Notes: generated from the letters alone by a model not told the origin. A DNA stretch of 64,000 nucleotides from Thraustochytrium sp. TN22 (GCA_013306675.1 JABLUY010000002.1:310001-374000); one strand, 5' to 3'. Numbered from the stretch's first letter, positions 1-9,878 are shown. Program-made: numbers and translations.

Positions 1-49
1 CGTCCACCTCCTCGAGCACCGCGTCCACGCGCGCCTCCTCGGCCTCCAT
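1..49 (-). CDS. possible 5' end of a minus-strand gene, cut by the window edge
   Basis: Reading the minus strand from an ATG at 49 gives an open, acidic stretch of 16 codons (MEAEEARVDAVLEEVD) that runs off the left edge. The alanine/glutamate/valine composition resembles the helical N-termini of other proteins here. The 1.1 kb GC-rich gap to the next gene on the opposite strand would fit a divergent promoter. Nothing in 16 codons identifies a family, and chance opening in GC-rich DNA is possible. Confidence 0.35.
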   Translation of the reverse strand, partial: MEAEEARVDAVLEEVD

Positions 50-1188
50 CCTGCAGTGCGGCCGCGGCGGCGGCTTGCAGTGCAGTGGTCTGACAAGCGG
101 GCAGTGATGATGAAGCCAAGCAAGCAAGCCTCTGAGCCCGGTGCCGGCTGAGCCCGGCTGCCCCCGAGCGAGCCATGGCCGCGTATCCGTTGGCCCATCA
201 CGCGGCAGCCCACGGCTCGCTCGCGCGCGCCTAGCCTAGTAAGGCACTCTGACACTCTCAGTGCCACGAGCCCGGCACGCTCCGAGCCCGCCGGGCTCAA
301 GCTGCCCGGGTCGCAACGCCGTCCGACGGCCGAGCGGCCTGCCAGAGGCTCGCTCTGAGGCTGTCCAGAGTTTGCTCGCTCGATGACGCGCGGGCTGCTC
401 GTAGCGCGGCGCGGCGCCTCGAGTCGACTCGGACAACTGACTGACTGAGCAGCAGCTGACCGCCGCCGCGGTCACGCAGGCGGCACGGGCCCGGGGGGGC
501 GGTCAGCTTTCAGCCCGCTGTGGCGCCGCGCTCCCTTGCAGAGGCTGTCACGGTGCCTTCGTCGATCGATCGATGGATCGATCGATCGATGGATCGATCG
601 ATCGATCGATGCTTGCGCTCGATCGAGCGTGGGGGCGGCGGGGGCGAGACCGGGCCGATCGAGCCCGCGGCGTAATCACAGGCCGGGCTTGACCGTGCCT
701 TGCGCAGCTTCCAACGAAGCAGGGCTGCGCCGCTGCGGCTGCCCGCTCAGTGGCGGATCAGCTCGCTTTCGAGACAGTCGAGTCGAAGGCGCGCTACCAG
801 CTAACTAACGTTAGCTCGCACGTCTCGTCTCGTCTCGCTCGTCCTGATCAGAGTCGTCTGTCGCTCGTAAGTAAACCTCGTCGCGTGGCGTACGCCAGTT
901 GACGCTTGTCGTTGATGTGATGTGTGATGTGACGGACACTGGCAGGAAAAGAGAGAGAGGAGAGGGGAGAGACGCGCGGCGGCGGCGTGCAGAACCAATA
1001 CGCGGCGGCGCGCGGCGGCGGCGCGCGGCGGCGGCGGCGCGCGGCGGCGGCCGCGGCGGGCGCGCGGCGGCGGCGGCGCGCGCATAAGCGAGAGCGCGAG
1101 CGCGAGCGCGCGCGCCTGCGAGCGGCCGCGCAGGCCGGCCGGCCGGGCGGGAGCGGGCGCGGCGAAAGCGGCCAAGGCGGCCGAAGCG
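50..1188. other. intergenic region, probable divergent promoter and 5' leader
   Basis: No convincing gene. It holds a GATC/ATCG simple repeat at about 562-611 and a very CGG-rich stretch at about 975-1085. The CGG-rich stretch probably forms part of the 5' leader of the RING gene starting at 1189. The long opposite-strand ORFs across this region are GC-bias shadows, rich in Arg, Ala and Pro with no recognisable domain. Confidence 0.6.
562..611. repeat. ATCG/GATC tetranucleotide microsatellite
   Basis: Tandem GATC/ATCG units, interrupted twice by an extra G (ATGG), over about 50 bp. The unit is its own reverse complement, so the tract can fold on itself on either strand. It lies about 580 bp upstream of the RING gene start. 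Confidence 0.9.
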
Positions 1189-2382
1189 ATGGTAGGCATG
1201 GCGAGCGGGCTGGCGACGGGCGGCAGCGCGGCGGCGCAGGTGCTGGTGCGCATGGCGTCGTGCTGGGTGGTGCGCGAGAGCCTGTCGCTGTCGGGCGCGG
1301 CCTCGAACGATACTGGTCTCTCGCAGGCGGCGGCCGGCACGGTGCGGCGGAGCCTGGTCATGGGCGGCGGCGGCGCGGCACGCGAGACGCCCGCGCGCGA
1401 GGATGGCAGGCAGCCCGGCGAGCCGCGCGCGCCGCAGACGGCCTCGCTGTGGGCCCTGGATGTCTGGCGCACGGAGGCGCGCAGGCTGGTGAGCTTCGTG
1501 TGCTTCAACGTGCTGCTCGTGGTGAGCGTGCTGGAGCCCTCGCGCGAGGTGGCCGCCTGGTGGACCGCCTGGTTCGCCGTGCTGGGACTCATGCGCGCCG
1601 TTGCCTGCCTGGGGCCAGGGCTCGCGGAGCGCGCCATGGGCGTCCGTGTGCGGGTCGACCACGGCAAGTCGGTGCGGCGCGGCCTGCGCTGCGGCGCCTC
1701 GCTCGTGCTGGTGCTCTTGTGCAATGTGCACGTGTACCGGTGCGTCTTGCGGCGCGTGCGCGCGCAGCTCATGGACGTGGTGCTTCGCGAGGCGCGCGAG
1801 GCCGAGGCCATGGCGGAGGCCACCTCGGGCTCGCTGGACCGCCAGCTCTTCGCGCTCGGCGTGCTCTTCCGCCTGCAGGCCGCCAACATCTTCATCGAGA
1901 CTGCGGAGCAGCTCGGACACTTTTTGCTGCGCCACCCCAACGTGCAGCTCGACTACAAGTGGGAGACCTCCGGCTCGCGCGTCTTTTTGCTGGACAACCT
2001 GTCCTCGCACGTGCATCTCGGCGTGCAGATCGGCCACTCCGTCTGCATCTGGCTGCTGCGCGGCTTGCACCTGTCCATCATCGACCTCATGCTGGGCTTT
2101 AGCATCCACGAGAACTGGACGGCCCTGCGCAAGTGCAACCGCTCCTTGCGCATGCATCGCCGTCGCCGTGCAGCGCTGCTCCAGCACTGCGACGACGTGC
2201 CCAGCGCGCCCCCCGAGGCGGACCGCTGTGCCATTTGCTGGGACGAGCTCGACACACACGTCGTGCAGCTGCCCTGCGGCCACTTTTTCCATCGCGGTTG
2301 CGCCATTCGCTGGCTCGAGCGCTGTCGCGCCTCCCGCACGCAGCCATCCTGCCCAACCTGCCGCGACACATCCTGTATCTAA
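1189..2382 (+). CDS. multi-pass membrane RING-H2 E3 ubiquitin ligase, HRD1/gp78-like
   Basis: The protein has 397 residues. The C-terminus carries a RING-H2 finger with all eight ligands visible: C347-x2-C350, C363-x-H365, H368-x2-C371 and C388-x2-C391. Ahead of it are several hydrophobic helices (about 98-117, 122-140, 168-185 and 280-303) and a basic linker (RRRR, about 323-327). Membrane helices followed by a cytosolic RING is the layout of the ER-associated degradation ligases HRD1/synoviolin and gp78, and the LHLSIIDL segment before the RING resembles that group. The likely role is transfer of ubiquitin from an E2 to misfolded or regulated ER proteins; this is inference. The chosen ATG is the first in frame, with another at 1198. 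The first 90 residues are low-complexity. Human HRD1 is longer, with an extended tail after the RING; here the protein ends six residues after the last ligand. Confidence 0.85.
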   Translation: MVGMASGLATGGSAAAQVLVRMASCWVVRESLSLSGAASNDTGLSQAAAGTVRRSLVMGGGGAARETPAREDGRQPGEPRAPQTASLWALDVWRTEARRLVSFVCFNVLLVVSVLEPSREVAAWWTAWFAVLGLMRAVACLGPGLAERAMGVRVRVDHGKSVRRGLRCGASLVLVLLCNVHVYRCVLRRVRAQLMDVVLREAREAEAMAEATSGSLDRQLFALGVLFRLQAANIFIETAEQLGHFLLRHPNVQLDYKWETSGSRVFLLDNLSSHVHLGVQIGHSVCIWLLRGLHLSIIDLMLGFSIHENWTALRKCNRSLRMHRRRRAALLQHCDDVPSAPPEADRCAICWDELDTHVVQLPCGHFFHRGCAIRWLERCRASRTQPSCPTCRDTSCI

Positions 2383-2466
2383 CTATACCACGCGCGCACA
2401 CTTCAACGCGCACTTATTGGCTCGCAGCGCGCCACCTCCTCGCCGCCTGCCTGCGAAGCTATTTTT

Positions 2467-2594
2467 CTTTTGCACATGAAACGTTTGACCATCGCATTCA
2501 ATCGCATCAACCTCCTTGGGCAAGGCAAAGCTTTTGCACATGAAACGTTTGACAATCGCATTCAATCGCATCAGCCTCTTTGGGCAAGGCAAAG
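2467..2594. repeat. 64-bp direct tandem duplication (2 copies)
   Basis: Units 2467-2530 and 2531-2594 are near-identical, differing at about three positions. The duplication lies just after the RING gene stop, probably in its 3' UTR. No coding function is evident. Confidence 0.92.
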
Positions 2595-2920
2595 CAGAAC
2601 AAGGGAGAGAGGGGGTGCAAGTCGAGAGAGACTTGGTATCTCAAAGAGCTAGCCGGGTACATGAGAGACTCGACGAACATGGCGGCGGTACTGTTAGATG
2701 AGCACGAGACTTCTGGCCGTCCCTACAGGTCAGAGTCTGCATCAAAGCAAGTTAGCTTGAACTTCGTCGCAGCACAGCTCTGCACTGCTGCAAGGCTCGC
2801 TGACAGCCTCTCCGTGACAGGATCGAACCTCAGCGCCGAATCTGACCTCTTTACTGCTGCTAGGAGTCACTGACAGAAGGAGAAACGTTCTTTGTTTGAG
2901 CTTGCCTCTCTACCAGACCA

Positions 2921-3193
2921 ACGACGCTTGACGTTACGACGCTTGACGTTACGACGCTTGACATTTACGACGCTTGACATTGCGACGCTTGACATTACGA
3001 CGCTTGACGTTGCGACGCTTGACGTTGCGACGCTTGAAATTGCGACGCTGGACACTACGACGCTTGACGTTACGACGCTTGACATTACGACGCTTGACAT
3101 AACGACGCTTGACATTGCGACGCTTGACATTGCGACGCTTGACATTACGACGCTTGACATTTACGACGCTTGAAATTACGTCGCTTGACATTA
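2921..3193. repeat. 15-bp minisatellite, about 18 copies
   Basis: A head-to-tail array of a 15-bp unit close to ACGACGCTTGACATT (plus strand), with variants ACGTT, ACATA and AAATT at its 3' end. A few units are 16 bp, with an extra T. The core CGACGCTTGA is almost invariant while the last bases vary. It lies 270-540 bp beyond the stop of the G-alpha gene. Sequence is AT-richer than its surroundings. Confidence 0.95.
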
Positions 3194-3464
3194 TTCTCGA
3201 CATGATGAAAGCAACAGCTCTTTGACGAGAGGAGAAAAGGCAAAACCTCGTTTTGCTTATTCGGGTCTTCTGCTGTCAACAATCATAGGGTAGGTCGGAG
3301 GGGATTGGCTTCTAAAGGTCGCCCGCGCGCCCGCATACTCGCTCGCGTGCGCGCCCGCTGGCTTGAGCTCTGTTCAATCGCGGAGCGTGCTCTCACTCAC
3401 TCACTCACGCACTCACTCACTTTCTCTGTGTGTGTGTGGGTTTCTCTGCTCGTTCGCACGGAGC

Positions 3465-4583
3465 TCAGCTCATGAAGCCGCTCGACTTGAGGTTAGCCTT
3501 GAGGATAATATCCTTGCAGGCATTGAAGACAGTCTCGACGTTCTTGGTATCGGTGGCGCAGGTGATGTGGTGGTAGACCTCCTTGTCCACGTCATTGCGC
3601 TTGTCGAGGAACTGCTTGACGATCCACGAGTGCGCGCGGGCCACGGCGGCCTCCGGGGTCTCGTTGTCCCAGTCGACAGGGTCCCATGTGTCGAAGAGCG
3701 GAAGGCCGGTCACGTTGAGCGGAATCTTGTTCGTGACAAACTTCTCCTCGAAGAGATCGCGCTTGTTGAGGAAGAGAATGATAGAGGTCTCCGAGAACCA
3801 CTTGGAGTTGCAGATCTCGTCGAAGAGCTCAATCGCCTCCACGAGGCGGTTCTGCGTCTTGTCCTCGTAGAGCACCTGGTCGTACTCGGAGATGGCGCCC
3901 ACGAAGATGATGGCGGTGACGCCGTCGAAGCAGTGGATCCACTTCTTACGCTCGTTACGCTGGCCACCAACGTCGTACATGCGGAAGTTCACACCGTCGA
4001 TCGTGTACTTCTCCTCGACGATGCCCGAGGTGCGCACGCGCGCCTTCATGACGTCGCCCACCGAGGGCACCCAGCCGGGGCCGCCCCACTCGGGCCAGCT
4101 CTTGGTGAGCGAGACGGCGAAGTCACCGTAGCAGTCAAAGAGCTGGAACTGCGAGCGCTGCTTGTAGGTCTCCTGGTAGTTGGCATCCGCCCACAGGAGC
4201 TTGATGGCGTCGGCGAGCTCGTCGTTGAGCACGGTGTCGTCCGTCGTGTCCATGACCAGCTTGACCGCCGCCTTGGCCTCCTCACTGGCCAGCGGGAAGC
4301 CCAGCTTGTCCGTGTTCTCCAGCACCGTGCGCGTGCCGCTGATCAGGTTGCTGACGATCACCGGAGCCGTCTGCTGGCGCGCCTCGTTGCCGAAGCCCTC
4401 GCCATAGAGGATGCGCATCTGCTTGAAAATAGTCGACTTGCCCGACTCACCCGCGCCCAGCAGGAGCAGCTTGATCAGCTGCTCGTCGAAGTTCTTGTCT
4501 TCCTCCAGCTGGTTGTCCATCTTCTTCGCGCGGTCGCGCGCCGCCTTCTCATCCTGCGTCAGGTTGCTCGAGGCGCAACCCAT
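3465..4583 (-). CDS. heterotrimeric G-protein alpha subunit
   Basis: The protein has 372 residues, a normal length for the family. All guanine-nucleotide motifs are present: P-loop GAGESGKST (43-51), the catalytic arginine in ARVRTSGIVE (about R184), DVGGQR (204-209, catalytic Gln 208), NKRD (273-276) and TCATDT (341-346). The helical domain lies between residues about 60 and 175. The start is set by MGC, the classic N-myristoylation plus palmitoylation signal. The frame stays open upstream to 4910, but that part is low-complexity Arg/Ala. The protein should switch between GDP- and GTP-bound states at the inner plasma membrane downstream of a receptor. The C-terminus (KSSGFMS) lacks the cysteine that pertussis toxin modifies in Gi/o proteins. 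A short Gly/Pro insertion (EWGGPGWVPSVGD) precedes switch I. Confidence 0.97.
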   Translation of the reverse strand: MGCASSNLTQDEKAARDRAKKMDNQLEEDKNFDEQLIKLLLLGAGESGKSTIFKQMRILYGEGFGNEARQQTAPVIVSNLISGTRTVLENTDKLGFPLASEEAKAAVKLVMDTTDDTVLNDELADAIKLLWADANYQETYKQRSQFQLFDCYGDFAVSLTKSWPEWGGPGWVPSVGDVMKARVRTSGIVEEKYTIDGVNFRMYDVGGQRNERKKWIHCFDGVTAIIFVGAISEYDQVLYEDKTQNRLVEAIELFDEICNSKWFSETSIILFLNKRDLFEEKFVTNKIPLNVTGLPLFDTWDPVDWDNETPEAAVARAHSWIVKQFLDKRNDVDKEVYHHITCATDTKNVETVFNACKDIILKANLKSSGFMS

Positions 4584-6023
4584 CCTGCCGGACCCACTCG
4601 CCGCTCTGCACCCGTCGACGACCGCCGCCGCGCGCTCGCTTGCCTGCCTGCCTGCCTGCCTGCCCGCCCGCCCGCTGTCCGCCTCGCGCCTGCGACCGCG
4701 CGCTGCGCTGCGCTGCGCTGCGCTGCCGCCTGCCGCTGCCGCCTGCCACCTGCGCGGGCGCCGACGAGACCAGTCGAGCGGGCAATTGCGGCCTTGCTGC
4801 CCTGCTGCGCCGTGCTGCTCGCCCGCGCGCTTCTCGCCTGCGCGACAAGCAGGCCGCGCCGTGGCGCGACCAACCTCCGCGCCGAAGCCTGCGTGTTGCG
4901 CCGCACGCACTCAACGGGTTGCCTAGGACTGGCCTAGCGCGCGCCTAGGCCGCCAACGGACCTCCGCGCCGTTCGCGCCGCCGGCCCGCGCGGACAGTCC
5001 ACGCGCGTGGTAACTAACTCTGCGGCGTGTGTGGAAGGGAAATCGCGGCGCGCCGCGATCACCCGTCGCCGTCGACAGCGCGCCGGCCTCGCTTCGCAAT
5101 CTCCAAGTGTTAGGCCAAACTTAGCCGCTTGAGCCTTGAGCGAGCTTGTTCGCGCTTGTTAAAAGAGGCGAACCTCGGTTCGAAAATGTGGAGCGAACCC
5201 AGCGCGCCGTGCCGGATCGGATGGCACGTGCGTATGTGGAGCGCGGACTGCTCAACGAATACCCGTCCGTAAATTTGCCCGGCGGCTGCCGCTGACTGGC
5301 CTTTTCTTGTCGGCGTGCGACCTGGCGAGCTCAGGCGCAAGGTGAACGGCCTGGACGCGTGGCGGAGGGAGAGATGCGCGGGACGCCCGCAGGCAGCACG
5401 CAATGGACCAGGATATGTAGCATCTTCTCGTTGAGACGTCCGAGCAAGATGTCCCTTTCCTAAGCCGGCTGCGCGCTCCACTGCAAAAAGAAGAAAGCTT
5501 CCATATTCCGCGAGAGCGCCAACCGATCCATTGATGGCACCGACGATGAAAATGTTTGCCGATGCCTCGTAGTGCTCGCGCACCATCGTGTCCCGGCGTA
5601 TCCCGTCCCGGCGGATGTTTTGAGGCAGGCAGGCTCCCTTACCGTGCTCGTGCATAGGGACCCCGATTGTGGTGAACACGCTGCACGATGCGAGAGCGAT
5701 GCGAGAGCGATGCGAGAGCGATGCGAGATGCCTGGTACTACGGAACTATTGTAACCTACACGCCCACGTCGCTTCGCCTTGTGGCACGTGCATCGTGAAC
5801 TTGAATTCGAATCATAGCGCCGCAGTGCGCCTCGATGAGCTTGAGAGAGCTCAAGGTTTCTCACACCGTGCCGTGTCGTGAAACGCGGTTCCACCGCCGC
5901 GATGGTGGTGGTGGTTAGGTTACGCGCGGAACACGGATTCGATTTGGGTTGCGGCGCTGGCAGCGGAGGCGGCGGCGGAGGGCGTGGCACAGACCGCAAG
6001 CCCGCGCGCGGCCGCGCGCGGCG
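4584..6023. other. divergent intergenic region
   Basis: No gene supported in 1.4 kb between the G-alpha start and the start of the large plus-strand gene. It holds an 11-bp tandem repeat (CGATGCGAGAG, about four copies, 5686-5729), short (TGCC)n and (GCTGC)n runs near 4640-4730, and a hairpin-capable CTTGAG-AGAG-CTCAAG near 5840-5855. Candidate ORFs of 189-237 codons on the minus strand are low-complexity and match no family I recognise. Confidence 0.6.
5686..5729. repeat. 11-bp tandem repeat, about 4 copies
   Basis: The unit CGATGCGAGAG is repeated head to tail in the upstream region of the large gene that starts at 6024. Copies are essentially perfect. Function is unknown. Confidence 0.85.
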
Positions 6024-9000
6024 ATGGCGAGCGACGCGACGAGGCGGAGGCGGCGGACGCGCGAGGACGCTGATGCAGCAGACACCGCAGCGGGCGCGCG
6101 ACGGCCGGCGCCGCGCGCGGCCTCGCTCGTGCGCTTCCAGGAGGATGAGGAGCACGAGCTGCTCAAGAAGCACCTGCTAGGCAGGAAGAGCTACGGCGCC
6201 TCGTCGTCGGCATCCTCCTCCTCCGCCGCCGTCACCGCCGCCGCCGCCGTTGTTGCCGACCAGGCGCAACCGCCTGCTGAGGAAGATCGCGTCCGCAGCG
6301 CGTCGGCGCTCAGCGGCGTGTCCACGAACAGCGAGCCTCGGTCGGCCTTCACGTCGAGGTCGCCCAGGCTCGAGCGCCAGCTCAGCCGCAACAGTGCGAG
6401 CAGCAGCGATGACACTAGCTCGCTCCTGCAGAGCCGCCGCGTGCAGCTGGCGGAGCGCGGGAAGCGCTGGCTCGAGCAGTACGACGCTGGCGCCGCCACG
6501 CAACAGCGCCTCGTTATCGCCAACGACTACAAGTCCTCCGACCTCGAGGCCTTCGAGCTCCTCATTGCGCGCTCCGCCTCCGAGGCCTCGCGGCTCTCGG
6601 CGTGCTCGCGCGCCTCCGCGTCCTCCGCCGAGCCACGGCCCTCGCCGAGCCCACCGACGGCGGCGCCAGTCGTGGCTTCGCCGCCGCGCCGCAGCCGGTC
6701 CTTTGGCTCTGCCAGCAACGACAGCTTTCGTGCCAAGATTGACGGCGATGGCGATGGCGATGGCGATGACGACGGCGACGACGACGACGACGACGATGAC
6801 AACCTCCCCGGCTTTCGCCAGCCAACCTATGGTCGCCTACTTGCCAGCAGTAGTCGCAGGAGTGGCAGTCGCAAGCGCCCGCGCAGCAGGACCATGGGTC
6901 TTGAGAATTCGAGGACCGCGCGTCTGCTCGCGGCCAGCGCGGCGAGCAAGGAGGAGCCCACCTCCAGCATGAGCGCCTTCCTCGGGTCTGCGCTCTCGCA
7001 AAGGAAGCGGTCGCGCCTCGCGGGCCACAGCAAGGCGCCCAGGTCAAGGACCTCCCTGCTCAGGCGGGGCGCCGCACTGGACCTCGAGGGGCGCCCTGCC
7101 TCCCACGTCTCCGCCTCTGCTGCGTCCTTCTCCTTCTCGTCGTCGTCGTCGTTCGCCAAGGCGCAGGCCTCACGGCCTGCGGCGACGCGCACAGCGCCGG
7201 AGGACATCGAGGACATTTGCAGCGACGAAGAGGACGATGCCGGCGAGGCCGCGCAGGAGGACGGCTGGGGTACCACCGCCACTTATCCGACACAGACAAG
7301 GGCGGAAGAGACGCGGGTGAAGTGTGAGCACGCTGTGGGCCTCGGCGCGCTCGTGGACGAACTCGACAACGACGACGATGACAACGACGACGACGACGAC
7401 GAACACCATGACGATGGCGATGACAAGGATGGTTCAAAAAGTCTACAGGCGTCGCGTAGCGAAGCATCGTCCTCGAGGGACTCTGCCGACGCGAAGACGG
7501 GCTCGTCCTGGATCTCGCGCCAGCTCCAGGACCAAGACCAGAAAGCGGCTGACCAGCCCGAGACGCTCGCTGCCATGCTCAAGCGAGACCAGGCCGTCCA
7601 CGAGGACCACTCGCGGCAGGGCCGCCGCGGTGCAAGCCGGCGCTCGCGCGAGGCGGCCGCTGCGGCCGCCGCCCCCGGCGCCTCGGCGCGCAACCAGGGC
7701 CCGACCGGTCGCTTCCAGGCGCTCCTGTCCAGGGCGCGCGCCAAATTCACGCAGCGCCTTTCGGAGCGCCAGCACTTCGACGACGCCGGCCTCGCCACCG
7801 GGGAGCCGCCGCTCCAGGTGCACGTGCTCCGCGCGAGGCGCGAGGCGCACCTCTTGCACCTGGACGCCATCATCTCCACCTCCGGGGCGAGCCCGCCCCA
7901 AGGCACCAAGGTCCTCGTCCTTATCCCGCGCGGCGGCTCCGCTGTTTCGTCGCTCGCGGCGAGTGCTGGCTCGCCCCACGGCGCAGTGGCGCCCGGGACC
8001 GACCTCACGCACGCCTCGCCGCACGCCACGCCCGCAGTGCGCACCTACGAGATCATTTCAAAGCTGCTGAATCCGCTCGGGCACCTCGTCGGGGCGGACG
8101 TGGCGTCCGACCTTGAAGGCGCCCGACTCGATGTGCACTGGCCCTTTAGCTCGCTGCCAGCCCGCGTCTCCAAGACGGGCGAGTCCGTCATTGTCGCCTC
8201 TGGCCTCGTCACCATCGCCCGCCGGGCCGCCTCCCCCCCGGCTGCCCTCCATTTCCAGGACGACGGCGGCGCTCGCGCCGCTTCCAAGCCGCGTGCAGGC
8301 GCTTACGCGACGCTAGCTACAACCACGAGTGCCGAGCGGGCGGACGCTCATGGCAAGAACGACCGAGGCCCCGTGGATGAGCGTGCGTGGACGGCGATCA
8401 CCAACCCGCGCGCGCCGCGGCAGCGAATTGCGAAGCTCCGTGGAATCGTCGTGCGGACCTGCGTTCGGGATGCGCTCGTGGTGCAAGGCGGCGAGAGCAC
8501 GCTAGAGGCGACGCTGGCCCCGCCTGGCACCCACTACAGCGCTGTGCTCTTCGCCGGCCTTGACGAGCCGAAGCGCGTCTGCGAGCTTCTCGTCGCTCCC
8601 CAGCACGTCACGCAGATGCTGGACCTCCTCGCTGAGGACGCCGGCGCAGCCTTTGAGGTGACCGAGCTCACGTTGCTCTCCGTGCGGCCCCGCGCGGACT
8701 CGCTTCTGGTTCTCGCAGAGGAGGCGCGTGGCCGCGCCCCGCTCTCACAGAGCTCTGTCTCCAGTCTTCTGTTGGGCCATGCGTCCACCGTCCACCGTCT
8801 GACCAAAGTCTCTGCGCCGCGGCCGCCACGCATCCTGGAGCGAGTGTGGACACTGCCTGACCAGTCGCGCTGCGACCTGCTCTGCTGCGTTCTCCTTGGC
8901 GCCGCCCGCGGCTTCTTCGTCACGCTGCTCAACTGCGCGGATACGCGGGTCCGCCGCCTCACCGTCGCGGACCAGCGCCTGCGCGCGGCGCTGGAAGATG

Positions 9001-9878
9001 TCTGCTCGCGCGGAGGCTGCCTCCTGGTCCGGGACGCGCTCAAGGTGGACGTGCACGCCTATGCCTTCGAGGCAGACGCCGCCTCCACCGTGGAGCGCGT
9101 GCTGTGGACGGAGGCCTCACTCGTGGACGGCCTGGCTACGGAGGCGAACCTCGGCTTTGACCCAGGACCGGTGCGAACCATTGTGGTCCACTATGATGAG
9201 GGCGCAGCTCACCACGACCATCGTGGCGGCGAAAGCAGTACCGGCATCGGCACCAGCACCGACACCTCGACGATGCACTGGTGCAGAAATCTGGCGCAAC
9301 CCGGCGTTATGAGCCAGCCTGCGGATGCGGGCTGTTTCGTGGCGGGCGTCGAGGACGCGAGCCTTTCCACGCCGGTTCTCGTCCGGGTTGTGTCCCTGCA
9401 CATGCAGCCTTGGGTCAAACGGGCGCTGACGCGCAAAGTGGACCTTCCTGTGCTCGAGTTCGCAAAGGAACCAGCAAACGCGGACACCGACTTCCTCGGC
9501 GTGGTTCGAGGTGCGGTGCGGCGCGTCGGGTGGGCGGCGCGCGCCAGCAAGCTGTCTCGCGCCTCAACTACCTCGTGGCGCTTTGAGGCCTCATCGTCCC
9601 GAGCCGGCGGCGTACCGACCGTCGGGGAGGCGCTTCTGGCCGAGAGGCTCGTAGCGGTGGAGCTAAGTACCTCCACCGGCCGGCGCATCAAGGTCCGACT
9701 CCGCAAGCCCACCCTTCAGCAACTCGTGCAAGGCTGCGATGCGAAGGTTACCGTCGCAGACGCACTCGCGGTGTGCGGCGACGAAATCTCGGTCGCGTGT
9801 TATGCGAGTAGCCTCGCAGCCTCGCAGGTGTCCTCTGCGTCGCTGGAGGACGAGCATGGCGGCGCTCTCTGGCCATGA
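6024..9878 (+). CDS. large protein with disordered N-terminus and folded SPIDR-like C-terminal half
   Basis: The protein has 1,284 residues from the first ATG in frame (MASDATRRRRR); the frame is open upstream but only with non-ATG starts. Residues 1 to about 550 are Ser/Ala/Arg-rich and acidic in places (Asp-rich runs near 241-260 and 447-469), with basic stretches such as KRPRSR that could be nuclear signals. From about 560 to the end the sequence becomes ordered, alternating strands and helices. From memory, the order of segments follows vertebrate SPIDR, a scaffold that links BLM and RAD51 in homologous recombination: a QVHVLRARREAHLLHLD-type strand-helix, a HWPFSSLPARV-type segment, a RILERVWTLPDQSRCDLL-type segment and a final IKVRLRKPTLQQL segment. 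The cysteine-rich knuckle of human SPIDR near the C-terminus is not seen. The family call is tentative; a distant OB-fold protein is the alternative. The gene converges on the coiled-coil gene with a 166-bp gap. Confidence 0.6.
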   Translation: MASDATRRRRRTREDADAADTAAGARRPAPRAASLVRFQEDEEHELLKKHLLGRKSYGASSSASSSSAAVTAAAAVVADQAQPPAEEDRVRSASALSGVSTNSEPRSAFTSRSPRLERQLSRNSASSSDDTSSLLQSRRVQLAERGKRWLEQYDAGAATQQRLVIANDYKSSDLEAFELLIARSASEASRLSACSRASASSAEPRPSPSPPTAAPVVASPPRRSRSFGSASNDSFRAKIDGDGDGDGDDDGDDDDDDDDNLPGFRQPTYGRLLASSSRRSGSRKRPRSRTMGLENSRTARLLAASAASKEEPTSSMSAFLGSALSQRKRSRLAGHSKAPRSRTSLLRRGAALDLEGRPASHVSASAASFSFSSSSSFAKAQASRPAATRTAPEDIEDICSDEEDDAGEAAQEDGWGTTATYPTQTRAEETRVKCEHAVGLGALVDELDNDDDDNDDDDDEHHDDGDDKDGSKSLQASRSEASSSRDSADAKTGSSWISRQLQDQDQKAADQPETLAAMLKRDQAVHEDHSRQGRRGASRRSREAAAAAAAPGASARNQGPTGRFQALLSRARAKFTQRLSERQHFDDAGLATGEPPLQVHVLRARREAHLLHLDAIISTSGASPPQGTKVLVLIPRGGSAVSSLAASAGSPHGAVAPGTDLTHASPHATPAVRTYEIISKLLNPLGHLVGADVASDLEGARLDVHWPFSSLPARVSKTGESVIVASGLVTIARRAASPPAALHFQDDGGARAASKPRAGAYATLATTTSAERADAHGKNDRGPVDERAWTAITNPRAPRQRIAKLRGIVVRTCVRDALVVQGGESTLEATLAPPGTHYSAVLFAGLDEPKRVCELLVAPQHVTQMLDLLAEDAGAAFEVTELTLLSVRPRADSLLVLAEEARGRAPLSQSSVSSLLLGHASTVHRLTKVSAPRPPRILERVWTLPDQSRCDLLCCVLLGAARGFFVTLLNCADTRVRRLTVADQRLRAALEDVCSRGGCLLVRDALKVDVHAYAFEADAASTVERVLWTEASLVDGLATEANLGFDPGPVRTIVVHYDEGAAHHDHRGGESSTGIGTSTDTSTMHWCRNLAQPGVMSQPADAGCFVAGVEDASLSTPVLVRVVSLHMQPWVKRALTRKVDLPVLEFAKEPANADTDFLGVVRGAVRRVGWAARASKLSRASTTSWRFEASSSRAGGVPTVGEALLAERLVAVELSTSTGRRIKVRLRKPTLQQLVQGCDAKVTVADALAVCGDEISVACYASSLAASQVSSASLEDEHGGALWP

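Larger units (their letters stand above)
2383..3464. other. repeat-rich spacer between two convergent genes
   Basis: Both flanking genes end into this 1.1 kb region. It contains the 64-bp duplication, the 15-bp minisatellite and a short CTCA/TG microsatellite at about 3389-3437. No gene is supported. The ORFs over the minisatellite exist only because the unit length is a multiple of three and lacks stops on either strand. Confidence 0.7.

Noticed and set aside
801-2292. Two long minus-strand frames (379 and 493 codons) opposite the RING gene
   Set aside because: Arg/Ala/His-rich, no domain, and the plus strand encodes a clear RING-H2 finger over the same bases. They are GC-bias shadows.
2867-3203. 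Open frames on both strands through the 15-bp repeat
   Set aside because: They arise because the unit is a multiple of three without stops; composition is purely repetitive and there is no start context.
5110-6173. Minus-strand frames of 189 and 237 codons between G-alpha and the SPIDR-like gene
   Set aside because: No recognisable motif, and they overlap a tandem repeat and the promoter of the downstream gene. A small spliced gene cannot be fully excluded.
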